Shown piece after piece: positions 34,455-43,833 of a stretch of 64,000 nucleotides of DNA. Below the pieces are notes generated by a model. It did no database searches. It had not been told where the DNA came from and saw only the letters and a program-made list of their open reading frames with translations. Every line of letters begins with the position of its first letter. Positions within the stretch are counted from its first letter, which is position 1. The stretch is from Bacteroidales bacterium. GTDB lineage: Bacteria > Bacteroidota > Bacteroidia > Bacteroidales > Muribaculaceae. Where the stretch lies: contig CAJTEX010000011.1 in assembly GCA_910575615.1 (NCBI GenBank), positions 42,739 to 106,738 of the forward strand, read 5' to 3'. The position numbers were made by a program, and so were the translations under genes.

Positions 34455-37430
34455 TCAAAGGGCGCGGGCCACTTCGATTTCCTCGAAGCCCTCGATGATG
34501 TCTCCAGCCTGGATGTCGTTGTATCCCTGGATGGAGAGACCGCATTCGAGACCGGCGACAACCTCCTTGGCGTCATCCTTGAAGCGCTTGAGCGAGCCAA
34601 GGGCCCCGGTGTAACGCACGATACCGTCGCGGATGACACGCACCTTGTTGGTGCGCTTGATTTTACCTTCACGGACAAGCGCGCCGGCGATGGTGCCGAC
34701 CTTGGAAATCTTGTAGGTCTCAAGCACCTCGGCTGTACCGGTGATTTCCTCACGCAGCTCGGGGGCGAGCATGCCGGCCATGGCATCCTTGACCTCCTCT
34801 ATCGCCTGGTAGATGACCGAATAGAGACGGATTTCAACCCCTTCGCGCTCTGCCTCGCGGCGGGCAGCCTGCGACGGGCGCACCTGGAAACCGATGATGA
34901 TGGCCTCGGAGGCGGCGGCCAGGGAGACATCGCTTTCTGAAATCTCGCCGACAGCCTTGTGGATGACGTTGACCTGGATTTCAGGGGTGGAGAGCTTGAT
35001 GAGCGAGTCGCTGAGGGCCTCGATTGAGCCGTCCACGTCACCCTTGACGATGACGTTGAGTTCCTGGAACGAGCCGAGGGCCTGGCGGCGGGCAACCTCA
35101 TCGAGGGTGAGACGCTTGGCGGTGCGGGTCGAAAGCTCACGCTGCAGCTGCTGGCGCTTGGTGGCGATTTCGCGGGCCTCCTGCTCGGAGTCCATCACGG
35201 TGAATGTGTCGCCGGCGGTGGGCGCTCCGTTCAGACCGAGAATCAGGGCGGGCTCGGCGGGACCGGCCTCCTTGATGCGCTGGTTGCGCTCGTTGAACAT
35301 GGCCTTCACCTTACCGAAATGAGTTCCGGCGAGGATGATGTCGCCCACACGGAGGGTACCGTTCTGCACCAGCACCGTGGCCACATATCCGCGCCCCTTG
35401 TCGAGCGACGATTCGATAATCGAACCGGTGGCGTTGCGGTCGGGATTGGCCTTTAGATCAAGCATCTCGGCCTCGAGCAGCACCTTCTCGAGCAGTTCCT
35501 CAACGCCGAGACCCTTCTTGGCGGAGATGTCCTGGCTCTGGTACTTGCCGCCCCATTCCTCCACGAGGTAGTTCATGCCGGCCAGCTCCTCCTTGATTTT
35601 GTCGGGGTTGGCGGCGGGCTTGTCTATCTTGTTGATGGCAAAGACGATGGGCACACCGGCAGCCGAGGCGTGGTTGATTGCCTCGACGGTCTGGGGCATG
35701 ACGTCGTCGTCGGCGGCCACAATGATGATACAGAGGTCGGTCACCTTGGCACCACGGGCACGCATGGCTGTGAACGCCTCGTGGCCGGGGGTATCGAGGA
35801 ATGTGATATGACGGCCATCGGCGAGCTTGACGTTGTATGCGCCGATATGCTGTGTGATACCCCCGGCTTCGCCGGCAATCACGTTGGCCTTGCGGATATA
35901 GTCGAGCAGAGAGGTCTTACCGTGGTCGACATGGCCCATGACGGTGACAATCGGCGGACGGGCCACGAGGTCTTCCTCATTGTCCTCCTCCTGGGAGATG
36001 GCCTCCACCACTTCGGCGGAGACAAATTCGGTCTTGAAGCCAAATTCCTCGGCTACGATGTTGATGGTCTCGGCGTCGAGGCGCTGGTTGATCGACACCA
36101 TCACGCCCAGGTTCATACATGTCCCGATGACCTTGTTGATGGGCACATCCATCATCGAAGCGAGGTCATTGGCGGTCACGAACTCTGTCAGCTTCAGGGT
36201 CTGAGACTCGGCGGCTGCCGCTGCTGCGGCTGCCGCGTCACGCTCGGCTATGGCTTCGCGCTTCTCCTTGCGCCATTTCACACCCTTCTTCTGTCCCTTG
36301 TCCTTGGAGGTCAGGCGGGCCAAGACCTCCTTGACCTGCTTCTGCACATCCTCCTCGTTGACCTCGGTGTGGGGTCCGCGTTTGGGGTTGCCGGGCTTTC
36401 CGCCACGGTCGTTTCGGCGTCCGTCGCCTCCACGGCCACGTCCTCCGCCGCCATTGCCGCCGTTTCCGCCATTTCCGCCGGGCTGGTTGCCCTGCTTCTC
36501 GATGTCGATTTTCTCCTTGGTGCCGATGCGCTTGCGCTTCTTGCGGTCACCGTCGGCACCACCGCCCTGCGCGCCCTGCTGCTTGGCGATGCGCTCGTTG
36601 CGGCGCTCCTCCTTGCTTTTCTTGCGGGGACGTGTCGACTGGTTGATGGCAGAGAGGTCGATTTTGCCTACGACATTGATTGTCGGACGGTTCTGGGGAA
36701 GTCCTACGGTGAAGATTTCCTCCTTGTCATCTTTCTTTTCAGGCTGCGCCTGTGCGGCAGCCTTGTCTGCGGCGGGAGCAGGCGCTTCCGCCGGTTTCTT
36801 CTCCTGGGCCACAGGAGCGGGGGATTGCTTCATTGCAGATTCCTCTTTCTTTTCAATGGTTTTGGCAGGCTTGGGAGCCTCGGCCACTGCCGGGGCCGGC
36901 TGAGCTTCGACACTCTCCACGGGCTTTTCAGGCGCGGCGGGAGCCTCGGGCTTGGGCTCGGGAGCGGGCTTGGCTGTCTCCGCGGCCTCGGGGGCCTCAG
37001 GGATTGAGGCCTCCTTCTCCTGAGGCTTCACGACGGGGGCTTCCTGGGCGACAGGGGCTTCGGAGGCCTCCTGCCGGGCGGGAGCCGCCGGCTCTGAGTG
37101 CCTTACCGGGTTGCCGTGCTTGTCGAGTTCGATTTTGCCGAGTATTTTCGGCTTGTTTATCTCTGATGAGAGCTTGATTTCATCAACGGGTCTGGAGGCA
37201 GGCTTTGTCTTTTCGCGCTGCTGCATCCTCTCTGACGAGAACTGCTCCGACTTTGTCTTCTGGTCTTTGTCGTTTTTGAATTCCTTCACTAACAGGTCGA
37301 CGACATCATCCTCAATACGGGCATTGGGATTGTCGTCTATGGTGATGTTCTTACCGCGCAGAAAGTCCACCACCGTGGGGAGGGCCACGTTGAGGTCTTT
37401 CGCTACTTTGCTTATCTTAGTTCTCGCCAT
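34455..37430 (-). CDS. infB: Translation initiation factor IF-2
   Basis: A GTPase that brings initiator tRNA to the 30S subunit. The N-terminal IF2_N domain is [25 protein letters not shown] long Pro/Ala/Glu-rich and then Gly/Arg-rich linker follows (about residues 80-360). The G domain starts near residue 493 with [19 protein letters not shown], then DTPGHEAF and NKIDKP. Domains II-IV follow, and the C-terminus reads [22 protein letters not shown]. The length of 991 aa is usual for Bacteroidetes with extended linkers. It lies between nusA and folK. Confidence 0.98.
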   Translation of the reverse strand: MARTKISKVAKDLNVALPTVVDFLRGKNITIDDNPNARIEDDVVDLLVKEFKNDKDQKTKSEQFSSERMQQREKTKPASRPVDEIKLSSEINKPKILGKIELDKHGNPVRHSEPAAPARQEASEAPVAQEAPVVKPQEKEASIPEAPEAAETAKPAPEPKPEAPAAPEKPVESVEAQPAPAVAEAPKPAKTIEKKEESAMKQSPAPVAQEKKPAEAPAPAADKAAAQAQPEKKDDKEEIFTVGLPQNRPTINVVGKIDLSAINQSTRPRKKSKEERRNERIAKQQGAQGGGADGDRKKRKRIGTKEKIDIEKQGNQPGGNGGNGGNGGGGRGRGGDGRRNDRGGKPGNPKRGPHTEVNEEDVQKQVKEVLARLTSKDKGQKKGVKWRKEKREAIAERDAAAAAAAAAESQTLKLTEFVTANDLASMMDVPINKVIGTCMNLGVMVSINQRLDAETINIVAEEFGFKTEFVSAEVVEAISQEEDNEEDLVARPPIVTVMGHVDHGKTSLLDYIRKANVIAGEAGGITQHIGAYNVKLADGRHITFLDTPGHEAFTAMRARGAKVTDLCIIIVAADDDVMPQTVEAINHASAAGVPIVFAINKIDKPAANPDKIKEELAGMNYLVEEWGGKYQSQDISAKKGLGVEELLEKVLLEAEMLDLKANPDRNATGSIIESSLDKGRGYVATVLVQNGTLRVGDIILAGTHFGKVKAMFNERNQRIKEAGPAEPALILGLNGAPTAGDTFTVMDSEQEAREIATKRQQLQRELSTRTAKRLTLDEVARRQALGSFQELNVIVKGDVDGSIEALSDSLIKLSTPEIQVNVIHKAVGEISESDVSLAAASEAIIIGFQVRPSQAARREAEREGVEIRLYSVIYQAIEEVKDAMAGMLAPELREEITGTAEVLETYKISKVGTIAGALVREGKIKRTNKVRVIRDGIVRYTGALGSLKRFKDDAKEVVAGLECGLSIQGYNDIQAGDIIEGFEEIEVARAL

Positions 37431-37506
37431 TGAGTGGGTTTAAGTTATCAGAATGTTGTGGTTGGAGAGATAGTGTCGGCGGGGCCGTGGAGCCGTCATG
37501 CGCGGC

Positions 37507-38916
37507 TCACTTGCTTTCCTCGTCGCCGGCTGCCTCGTCTCCGGTCTCGCCGGCCACCGCGTCGGCGGCTGCGGCCAGGTCTTCGGCGGGGTGTTCCTCG
37601 GCGCAAGTATCCTCAGCGGAAGTCTCGGCGGGAGCGGCCTCGGCGGGAGTTTCGGCGGAATCGTCGTCAAACTCGGCCTTGAGGATGTCGAGCACATTGT
37701 CGACGGTCTCCTCTTCGAGGTCGGCACGACGGATAAGGTCCTCACGGGGGGTGTTCAGCACGCTCTTGGCGGTCACACAGCCCATGTCCTTGAGGGCATC
37801 GATTACCCATTCGTCAATCTCATCCTTGAACTCGTCGAGGTAGATGTCCTCCTCGTAGACTTCGTCTGTGTCACGGTACACGTCGATGACATAGCCGGTG
37901 AGCATAGACGCGAGCTTGATGTTGAGACCCTGCTTGCCGATGGCCAGCGAAACCTGGTCGGGCTTGAGGAACACCTCTGCCTTCTTCTCCTCCTCGTCGA
38001 GGCGGATTGACGACACCTTTGCGGGCGACAGAGCACGCTGGATGAAGAGTGAGGGGTTGGTGGTGAAAGGTATCACGTCGATGTTCTCGTTGCGCAGCTC
38101 GCGGACGATGCCGTGGATACGCGAACCCTTGACACCCACGCATGCGCCGACGGGGTCGATGCGATCGTCGAAGCTCTCGACGGCGATTTTGGCGCGTTCG
38201 CCCGGGATGCGGGCCACGGCGCGGATGCTGATCAGGCCGTCGTGGATTTCAGGCACCTCAAGTTCGAAGAGGCGGCGAAGGAAATTCTCGTTGGTGCGCG
38301 ACACGGTGATCTTGGGGTTGTTGTTGTTGTTGTCCACATTGGCGATGACGGCGCGGATGGTCTCACCCTTGCGGAAGAAATCGCCGGGGATGGCCTGGTT
38401 TTTGGGCAGAAGCAGCTCGTTTTTCTCATCGTCGAGCAGGAGGGTCTCACGCGACCATGTCTGGTAGACCTCGCCGGTCACCAGTTCCCCTTCCAGGTCT
38501 TTGAATTTCTCGTAGATGGCCTCTTTCTGAAGCTCGAGAATCTTTGACTGGAGGGTCTGACGGAGAGTGAGGATGGCGCGTCGTCCGAAGTCGGCGAAGA
38601 TGATTTCCTTGGTATGCTCCTCGCCGATCTCAACCTCGGGGTCGTTGTCGGCGCGGGCCTCGGTCAGAGCGATCTGGAGGTTGGGGTTGGACACCTCGCC
38701 GTCGGGCACGACTTCGAGGTTCTGGAATATCTGGACATCCCCCTTGTCGGGGTTCATGATGACGTCGAGGTTCTCGTCGGTGCCGAACATCTTCGCAAGC
38801 ACGTTGCGGAACGACTCTTCCAGCACGCTTATCATGGTTGTCTTGTCGATGTTCTTGAGTTCCTTGAACTCGGCAAAGCTCTCCACCATGTTTGGTGTTT
38901 CCTCTTTCTTGGCCAT
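37507..38916 (-). CDS. nusA: Transcription termination/antitermination factor NusA
   Basis: Binds RNA polymerase and modulates pausing, termination and antitermination. It has the N-terminal polymerase-binding domain, an S1 domain (ELVTGEVYQTWSRETLLLDDEKNELLL), KH domains (RIPGERAKIAVESFDDRIDPVGACVGVKGSRI and LAIGKQGLNIKLASMLTGYVIDVY), and an acidic Ala/Glu-rich tail of about 60 residues. The length is 469 aa. It is the middle gene of rimP-nusA-infB and could influence the leader hairpin described upstream of rimP. Confidence 0.98.
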   Translation of the reverse strand: MAKKEETPNMVESFAEFKELKNIDKTTMISVLEESFRNVLAKMFGTDENLDVIMNPDKGDVQIFQNLEVVPDGEVSNPNLQIALTEARADNDPEVEIGEEHTKEIIFADFGRRAILTLRQTLQSKILELQKEAIYEKFKDLEGELVTGEVYQTWSRETLLLDDEKNELLLPKNQAIPGDFFRKGETIRAVIANVDNNNNNPKITVSRTNENFLRRLFELEVPEIHDGLISIRAVARIPGERAKIAVESFDDRIDPVGACVGVKGSRIHGIVRELRNENIDVIPFTTNPSLFIQRALSPAKVSSIRLDEEEKKAEVFLKPDQVSLAIGKQGLNIKLASMLTGYVIDVYRDTDEVYEEDIYLDEFKDEIDEWVIDALKDMGCVTAKSVLNTPREDLIRRADLEEETVDNVLDILKAEFDDDSAETPAEAAPAETSAEDTCAEEHPAEDLAAAADAVAGETGDEAAGDEESK

Positions 38917-38999
38917 AATGGGACAGTTATATCAGTATTATGTTGTTATTCGGGTATGTTAGCCGGGAATCCGCCTGGGAAGTCCCCGGGGAGGGTTTC

Positions 39000-39467
39000 T
39001 TATTTGAATCGCAGCAGGTAATTGGCCTTCTTGACATTGGCGAAGGGGATTTCCTCCTGTTTGCTGACAAGGGAGGGACGCTTTTCGCCGGGGAGTTTCT
39101 CCTTGACTTGGTACTCGACGGTGAAGCTGTCATCGCCGAGGGCCGCGAGGGTAGCGGCCAGCTTGCGGCCGTCGTTGGTCAGCAGCTCGATTTCGTTGCC
39201 GAGGTTCTTCTCCCACTGCCCCCTGACTTTGAAGGGGGCTGTCAGGCCGGCCGAACCGACTTCGAGGTCGTAGTCTTCAAGCTCGGCGGGAAGCAGCTCC
39301 TCGATTTTGCGGGTGAGGGCCGAGCATGTGTCTATGTCGAGGCTTCCGGGGGAGTCGACCTCAACGGCTATCGACTTGTCGGCCGACACGGTCACGTCTA
39401 CGATGAAGAGGTCAGAGTCCTTTATGGCCTCCTCCACTGCTGAAACTACTGTCTGTCTGTCAATCAT
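39000..39467 (-). CDS. rimP: Ribosome maturation factor RimP
   Basis: Needed for 30S subunit assembly. The 155-aa protein shows the N-terminal alpha/beta domain (LFIVDVTVSADKSIAVEVDSPGSLDIDTCSALTRKIE), the conserved YDLEVGSAGLTAPFKVRGQWEKNLG (usually SPGL; here SAGL), and a C-terminal SH3-like domain. It opens the operon with nusA 83 bases downstream. The leader is about 140 bases and begins with a hairpin. Confidence 0.95.
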   Translation of the reverse strand: MIDRQTVVSAVEEAIKDSDLFIVDVTVSADKSIAVEVDSPGSLDIDTCSALTRKIEELLPAELEDYDLEVGSAGLTAPFKVRGQWEKNLGNEIELLTNDGRKLAATLAALGDDSFTVEYQVKEKLPGEKRPSLVSKQEEIPFANVKKANYLLRFK

Positions 39468-39578
39468 CGGTTCTTTTGTTTAAATCCTTGTCTTCGCGCC
39501 TCGGGGCGGGGCCTATGGCCGTGGAGCCTGCGGCAGATATGACACAGGCCCCGTCACACCCGGGGCGCAAAACGAAAT

Positions 39579-39602
39579 GGAGGAAGCCCGCGGGCCTCCT
39601 CC
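39579..39602 (-). terminator. Hairpin in the rimP leader, also terminator-like for the pore gene
   Basis: On the minus strand, GGAGGA-GCCC pairs with GGGC-TCCTCC in a near-perfect palindrome (one mismatch per arm), followed by ATTTCGTTTTGC. It lies 18 bases beyond the stop of the pore gene and just after the predicted rimP start of transcription. It could therefore end the upstream message and also attenuate the rimP-nusA-infB message. Confidence 0.6.
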
Positions 39603-39614
39603 GATAACCATCTG

Positions 39615-39646
39615 CAAAGTTACGCATTTTTAGGCGTTTCCGCAAC
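39615..39646 (-). promoter_or_regulatory. Full promoter for rimP-nusA-infB-folK
   Basis: On the minus strand, GTTG (39643-39646), a 20-base spacer and TAACTTTG (39615-39622). The promoter overlaps the last codons and stop of the upstream pore gene. Confidence 0.8.
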
Positions 39647-40456
39647 TTTTTTCTCTACGGATGGAGCCGGCGTGGCCGGAGAGTCATCGGTTTTAACTTT
39701 TGATACATCAATATTAAGCATATTTAACATACTCCGACTCCTCAATATCAGGCTAGACAGGTAGACCGTGAACAAGGGGAACATCACAATCCCCATGAGC
39801 GACAGCACCACGGCGAGCAGCTTGCCCGCCAGGGTGACGGGGTGGAGCGAGCTGCCGAGGGTGGTGGCCTCGAGGCTGCACCACCAGAACGCGTCCCAAT
39901 AGCTTGTCACGCCGGGATTGACCGGCTGCTCCCTCTCGTAGAATATCAGGCCGGCGAAATAGACCGTCAGGAGCATGATGGAAAGGTAGCTGACGAATAT
40001 GCCCGTTATCCGGTTGGAGGCTATGTAGTTGAGCACAATCGCCAGGGCGAGGGCGCCACGGGCCAGGGGGAGGAACCGGGCGAAATAGAGCGCGTCTGCA
40101 GAGAGCTGTATCTGGCAGGTGTCGACGATGTTGAGGAGGGGTATCGACATCAGCAGGAAAAACCACCGCGCCTTGAGATACCGCCCCCTGCCTCCGCGCG
40201 GCGTGAGCCACAGCTCGACGAAAAAGTCGGCGATGAACACCAGGCAGACACATAGCTGGAATGTCATATAGACCCGGTTCTCCAGAAACGGGATGTCGTT
40301 GAAGGTATCGTAGGATATGAACGCGATGAGCGCCACCGACAACACAAGGATTGCGGTGTGGAACACATCGAGTATCACCTTGCGCGTGGGCGGCTTCAGC
40401 CCCCGCGGGCGTGGCCCCGTCGCGGCGTTGGCAGTCTGTTTTTCTGTGGTGTTCAT
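39620..40456 (-). CDS. Ion-channel-like pore protein with atypical selectivity filter
   Basis: A 278-aa inner-membrane protein built like a voltage-gated-type cation channel: helices at about residues 29-50, 65-85, 97-113, 125-145 and 155-175, a re-entrant pore segment, and a last helix at 210-236. The pore segment reads DAFWWCSLEATTLGSSLHPVT. Where potassium channels have T-V-G-Y-G, this has T-T-L-G-S-S (residues 198-203), so K+ selectivity cannot be assumed. A charged Ser/Pro/Lys tail follows. Bacteroidales homologues are usually called 'potassium channel family' or 'ion transporter'. A strong terminator precedes it, so it has its own transcript. Confidence 0.82.
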   Translation of the reverse strand: MNTTEKQTANAATGPRPRGLKPPTRKVILDVFHTAILVLSVALIAFISYDTFNDIPFLENRVYMTFQLCVCLVFIADFFVELWLTPRGGRGRYLKARWFFLLMSIPLLNIVDTCQIQLSADALYFARFLPLARGALALAIVLNYIASNRITGIFVSYLSIMLLTVYFAGLIFYEREQPVNPGVTSYWDAFWWCSLEATTLGSSLHPVTLAGKLLAVVLSLMGIVMFPLFTVYLSSLILRSRSMLNMLNIDVSKVKTDDSPATPAPSVEKKVAETPKNA

Positions 40457-40473
40457 CCCTTTCTCGTTTTCAT

Positions 40474-40522
40474 AAAAAACAACCGTGGCGGCGGGATGGT
40501 TGAGACCATCGCGCCGCCACGG
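40474..40522 (-). terminator. Strong terminator after the alcohol dehydrogenase gene
   Basis: Read on the minus strand, an 11-bp GC-rich stem (40512-40522 with 40483-40493) is extended by 5 bp (40505-40509 with 40496-40500) across a small internal loop. TTGTTTTTTATG follows. It begins 21 bases after the stop. Confidence 0.88.
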
Positions 40523-40542
40523 CGGTTTCCCGGGGCCGCCGG

Positions 40543-41712
40543 TCAGAGCATCAGGCGGTAGACCGCCATCGTGTCGACAGGCTGGAGGGGATAATAAGGC
40601 CCGAAGGGTGTGCCTTTGTTTTCGTGGAACTTGCGGGTCAGGGTGGCCAGGTCGGGGTCGGTTATCCCCAGTTCGCCAAGGGTTGACGGGAGACCGATTG
40701 ACTTGAAGAACGCCCTGAGGGCATCGACGGTCTTGAGGGCCGCGCCCTTGTCATCGGTGTCCTCCACGGCGAATACGCGTCGGCCAAGCTGTGCCACCTT
40801 TTCGGGACGGTGGGAGGCCATGAAGGTCATCCAGGCGGGGAAGACAACGGCCAGCCCCGAGCCGTGGGTGACTCCGTAAAGGGCCGACAGTTCATGCTCG
40901 AGACCGTGGGAGGTCCAGTCCTCGCGCCGTCCGCAGCCACACACGCCGTTATGGGCCAGCGTGCCTGCCCACATTATGTTGGCACGCGCCTGGTAGTCGT
41001 CAGGGACCGCCATCACCTTGGGGGCCTCGTTGATTATGGCCATCAGCACCCCCTCGGCCACACGGTCGGTGGTCTCGACATCGCGTGTCGGGGTGAAGTA
41101 CCTCTCAAGGATGTGGGCCATCATGTCGGCAATCCCGGCGGCGGTCTGCTCGGGCGGCAGGGTGAATGTCAGCTCGGGGTTGAGGATGGCAAACTTGGGA
41201 CGGAGGGCGAAGTCGGTGCGCAGGCTTATCTTGCGCAGCCCGTCTATTTTGGTGATCACCGAGTTGCCGCTTCCCTCGCTTCCGGCAGCGGGTATGGTCA
41301 GAACCACCCCCACCGGGAGGGCCTGCTCCATGACAGCCTTGCCGGCCCAGAAGTCCCAGAAATCTCCGTCATAGCACGCGCCTCCGGCGATGGCCTTGGC
41401 GGTGTCAATCACAGAGCCTCCACCGACGGCGAGTATGCCGTCGAGGCTGTTGTCGCGCACCATGGCGATGCCCTCATACACACGGTCATCTGTCGGGTTG
41501 GGCTTGATGCCGGTCAGCTCGACATATTCGATTCCGGCCCCGGCCAGAGAGTCGAAAACACGGCCGAGCAGGCCGCTCTTGCGGGCGGAACTGCCGCCGC
41601 TGACGACCAGCACCTTCCGGCATCCGGTCGAGGCCATCATCCTGCCGGTCTCCTTCTCGGTGTCACGACCAAAAATGTAGCGCGTGGGGGCGCAATAGGT
41701 GAAATTATCCAT
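40543..41712 (-). CDS. Iron-containing alcohol dehydrogenase
   Basis: A type III metal-dependent alcohol dehydrogenase, probably using NAD(P)H to reduce aldehydes such as butyraldehyde. It has GGGSVIDTAKAIAGGA for nucleotide binding, IPAAGSEGSGNSVIT, and metal ligands in GIADMMAHILE (Asp and His), TSHGLEHELS and THGSGLAVVFPAW. The length of 389 aa is normal for the YqhD/BdhA-like branch. It follows the YciO gene by 48 bases on the same strand and ends at a strong terminator. The physiological substrate is not known. Confidence 0.92.
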   Translation of the reverse strand: MDNFTYCAPTRYIFGRDTEKETGRMMASTGCRKVLVVSGGSSARKSGLLGRVFDSLAGAGIEYVELTGIKPNPTDDRVYEGIAMVRDNSLDGILAVGGGSVIDTAKAIAGGACYDGDFWDFWAGKAVMEQALPVGVVLTIPAAGSEGSGNSVITKIDGLRKISLRTDFALRPKFAILNPELTFTLPPEQTAAGIADMMAHILERYFTPTRDVETTDRVAEGVLMAIINEAPKVMAVPDDYQARANIMWAGTLAHNGVCGCGRREDWTSHGLEHELSALYGVTHGSGLAVVFPAWMTFMASHRPEKVAQLGRRVFAVEDTDDKGAALKTVDALRAFFKSIGLPSTLGELGITDPDLATLTRKFHENKGTPFGPYYPLQPVDTMAVYRLML

Positions 41713-41760
41713 AATCTTGTGAAAGGGTCAATTATGTGTCAATTATCAAGGCCGGCAGGG

Positions 41761-42375
41761 TCACAGGCGGGGCTCCACGGGGCCTTCGCGAAGAATCTCC
41801 GGGGAGGAGGAATCGAGCAGCGACACCACAGCGGATGGAGACGCGTGCCCCTCACCCCCGTCTACAACGGCATCAACCGTGTCGGCGTAATGCAGGCTTA
41901 TCGAGGAGGGCTGGCAGAGGTCGTCGGGGTCTGCGTCATCCCACTCGATGGTGGTGGTCAGCAACGGATTTCCGAGGGCCAAGGCCAGATGGCGGGCAAT
42001 CTCATTGTCGGGCACGCGCACACCGACTTCGCGACGCCCCTTGAAGGCTTTCGACAGCCGCGAGGAGGCGGGGAGTATGAAGGTGAACGGCCCGGGGAGG
42101 TTGCCCTTCATAAGTCTGAACGCCTCATTGTCGATCCTGGCGTACTCGCTGGCCTGCGAGATGTCGCTGCACACGATGGCCAGGCGCTGTTTGTCGGGGT
42201 TTATACCCTTCAGGCGGCAGACTCGCTCGACGGCGCGGTTGTTGAGGGCGTCGCAACCGACGGCATACAGCGAGTCGGTCGGGTAGATGATTATCGCCCC
42301 TGAGCGCAGCATGCCGACAATCTCATCGACATACCGGTCGTTTATGCTCGAGGCGTACATTTTGAAGGTCTTCAT
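41761..42375 (-). CDS. Sua5/YciO/YrdC family protein (threonylcarbamoyl-AMP synthase-like)
   Basis: A 204-aa protein of the YrdC fold. The N-terminal half carries GMLRSGAIIIYPTDSLYAVGCDA, then RVCRLKGINPDKQRLAIVCSDIS and LPGPFTFILPAS, all typical. REVGVRVPDNEIARHLA is the conserved ligand-site segment. Members of the TsaC/Sua5 branch make the t6A tRNA precursor; this sequence looks more like the YciO branch, whose role in t6A is weaker. It is followed by the alcohol dehydrogenase gene and preceded by the SUI1-like gene. Confidence 0.88.
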   Translation of the reverse strand: MKTFKMYASSINDRYVDEIVGMLRSGAIIIYPTDSLYAVGCDALNNRAVERVCRLKGINPDKQRLAIVCSDISQASEYARIDNEAFRLMKGNLPGPFTFILPASSRLSKAFKGRREVGVRVPDNEIARHLALALGNPLLTTTIEWDDADPDDLCQPSSISLHYADTVDAVVDGGEGHASPSAVVSLLDSSSPEILREGPVEPRL

Positions 42376-42421
42376 GGCTTTGATCGATGTTGGGCAGGTC
42401 CCACGCGGGTCGATGCCTGAT

Positions 42422-42760
42422 TCAGATTATCCGGCATTTCAGCCCCATGGCGGCAAGTTCGGCGGCCACTTCACGGCGTTTGTCCCCCTGGATGAGGATT
42501 TCACCTCCACGGGAAGAGCCGCCGGTGCCGAGGCGCTGCCTGAGCCGTCTCGCCACATCCTCGACCTGCTCGTCGGGGATTGTGAACCCGACAACGATCG
42601 TGGCCGCCTTGCCCTTGCGCCCCTTCTTGTCGAGCAGCACGTCGAGCCGAGCCTTCTCCACTGAGTCGGCCGCGGAAGGTTGCCTGGGAGTTTCGGGCAT
42701 ATGGTCGTCCCCCTCGGGAAGGGAGGCTTTCAGCGCCTCAAGAGATGACATCCAGTCCAT
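42422..42760 (-). CDS. SUI1/YciH family translation factor-like protein
   Basis: A 112-aa protein related to eukaryotic eIF1 and E. coli YciH. Residues 40-112 hold the SUI1 fold: RLDVLLDKKGRKGKAATIVVGF, then LRQRLGTGGSSRGGEILIQGDKR, which is the family signature. The first 38 residues are a variable leader. It probably tunes start-site choice on the ribosome. It starts 6 bases after an upstream lipoprotein gene on the same strand. Confidence 0.9.
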   Translation of the reverse strand: MDWMSSLEALKASLPEGDDHMPETPRQPSAADSVEKARLDVLLDKKGRKGKAATIVVGFTIPDEQVEDVARRLRQRLGTGGSSRGGEILIQGDKRREVAAELAAMGLKCRII

Positions 42761-42766
42761 GGCGGG

Positions 42767-43240
42767 TCAGGGTTGCAGGGTTGAGTGAATGGAGTCGTCG
42801 GGCATCCCCTCCTCAGACAGGTCAGGGGGGAAGTCAATCGAACCGCTGATGCGGGTGAGCATCACGAAGTGGGGCACATCCTCCGGGGCGAGAGTGGAGA
42901 TGAATCCCCTGAGGGAATCGCCCGAGAGTTTCCACGCCTGGCGCACACACTGGGTGGCGTCGGCGATGTTCTCGTCGGTCTTGTCTGTGTCGGGCAGCTT
43001 CATGAACACTATGGCCATGCGGCCCAGCTGGTTCTCGTCGAGCCGGTCGAAATCCTCAGCCATCAGGGTGGCGCATATGCGGGCCGCGCCGTCGGGGTTG
43101 CCGTCGGCCTGCAGCTGCTCGGCGTCGGCCAGACACGCATCCACATCCCGGGATGACTGGGAGCCACAAGCCGCCAACACCAGCAACAGCGGGGCTGTCA
43201 GCAGCAGCAGTGACAATCTTTTTACAGTGGTATGATTCAT
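42767..43240 (-). CDS. Predicted lipoprotein of unknown function
   Basis: A 157-aa protein with a lipoprotein signal (VKRLSLLLLTAPLLLVLAAC, Cys at residue 25). The mature part is helical and acidic (DVDACLADAEQLQADGNPDGAARICATLMAE), suggesting a TPR-like helix pair. I do not recognise the family. It directly precedes the SUI1-like gene. Confidence 0.7.
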   Translation of the reverse strand: MNHTTVKRLSLLLLTAPLLLVLAACGSQSSRDVDACLADAEQLQADGNPDGAARICATLMAEDFDRLDENQLGRMAIVFMKLPDTDKTDENIADATQCVRQAWKLSGDSLRGFISTLAPEDVPHFVMLTRISGSIDFPPDLSEEGMPDDSIHSTLQP

Positions 43241-43310
43241 ATGCTAAGGATTGCGGAAACAAAGGCAGGCAATGGTCAGGTGGCGGAGAGAAGAGGTCAG
43301 CCAGGGGCTT

Positions 43311-43721
43311 TCAATCCATACGCCGGTGATAGTCGTAAGTTATGCCCTGGCGCTGTATGGAGAGTGTCGACTCGTTGAAACCGGTTATCGGATAGGCTAC
43401 CCTGCAGGCTATATGCCCCACGAGTCCGGGGTCACCCTCCTCGATGGTGATGCTGGTGGAGTCGCTCTCGATGATGAGCGAGTCTCCCTCGACCTTCCAG
43501 ACCCCAGAGACGCTGTAGGAGATGTCCCCGGGCCGGATGGCCCTCAGCACAGAGGTGCGGTCGGCGTTCAGCTCCATCAGGGGCCTTGTGTCGGAGAGGG
43601 CCGGTATGTAATATTTCCCGACCATCTTCTCCTCCCGGTCGCTCAGCCCCCCGCAGGCCGACAGCAACGCCAGCAAGGGGAGAACCGACGCGAGCAGGCG
43701 GCGTCCGGCGGGAAACTTCAT
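43311..43721 (-). CDS. Predicted small lipoprotein of unknown function
   Basis: A 136-aa lipoprotein. The start giving MKFPAGRRLLASVLPLLALLSAC is chosen because the promoter's -7 element at 43748 lies downstream of the longer frame's start; another ATG four codons earlier (43733) is also possible. The mature part is beta-rich and reads KMVGKYYIPALSDTRPLMELNADRTSVLR with IRPGDISYSVSGVWKVEGDSLIIESDS, reminiscent of small lipocalin-like or copper-resistance-like NlpE folds. The family is not recognised. Confidence 0.65.
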   Translation of the reverse strand: MKFPAGRRLLASVLPLLALLSACGGLSDREEKMVGKYYIPALSDTRPLMELNADRTSVLRAIRPGDISYSVSGVWKVEGDSLIIESDSTSITIEEGDPGLVGHIACRVAYPITGFNESTLSIQRQGITYDYHRRMD

Positions 43722-43747
43722 TGTCGATTCCATCTTTATCATATCTG

Positions 43748-43779
43748 CAAAGTTACAATCATACATCAGCATTTCCAAA
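43748..43779 (-). promoter_or_regulatory. Full promoter for the small lipoprotein gene
   Basis: On the minus strand, TTTG (43776-43779), a 20-base spacer and TAACTTTG (43748-43755). The leader to the chosen ATG is about 20 bases. Confidence 0.85.
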
Positions 43780-43833
43780 ATAAAAGCCCGAAATTTTGAC
43801 GGCGACAGCCGCGACAAGGGGCTTTTCAAGGTG

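Noticed and set aside
35670..37007. Long plus-strand open frame opposite infB (445 codons)
   Set aside because: Antisense shadow of the GC-rich infB coding strand; infB itself matches IF-2 along its whole length.
43722..43829. Longer start for the small lipoprotein gene at 43829
   Set aside because: A full consensus promoter at 43748-43779 lies inside the extension, so transcripts would not include it; the internal start gives a proper lipoprotein signal.
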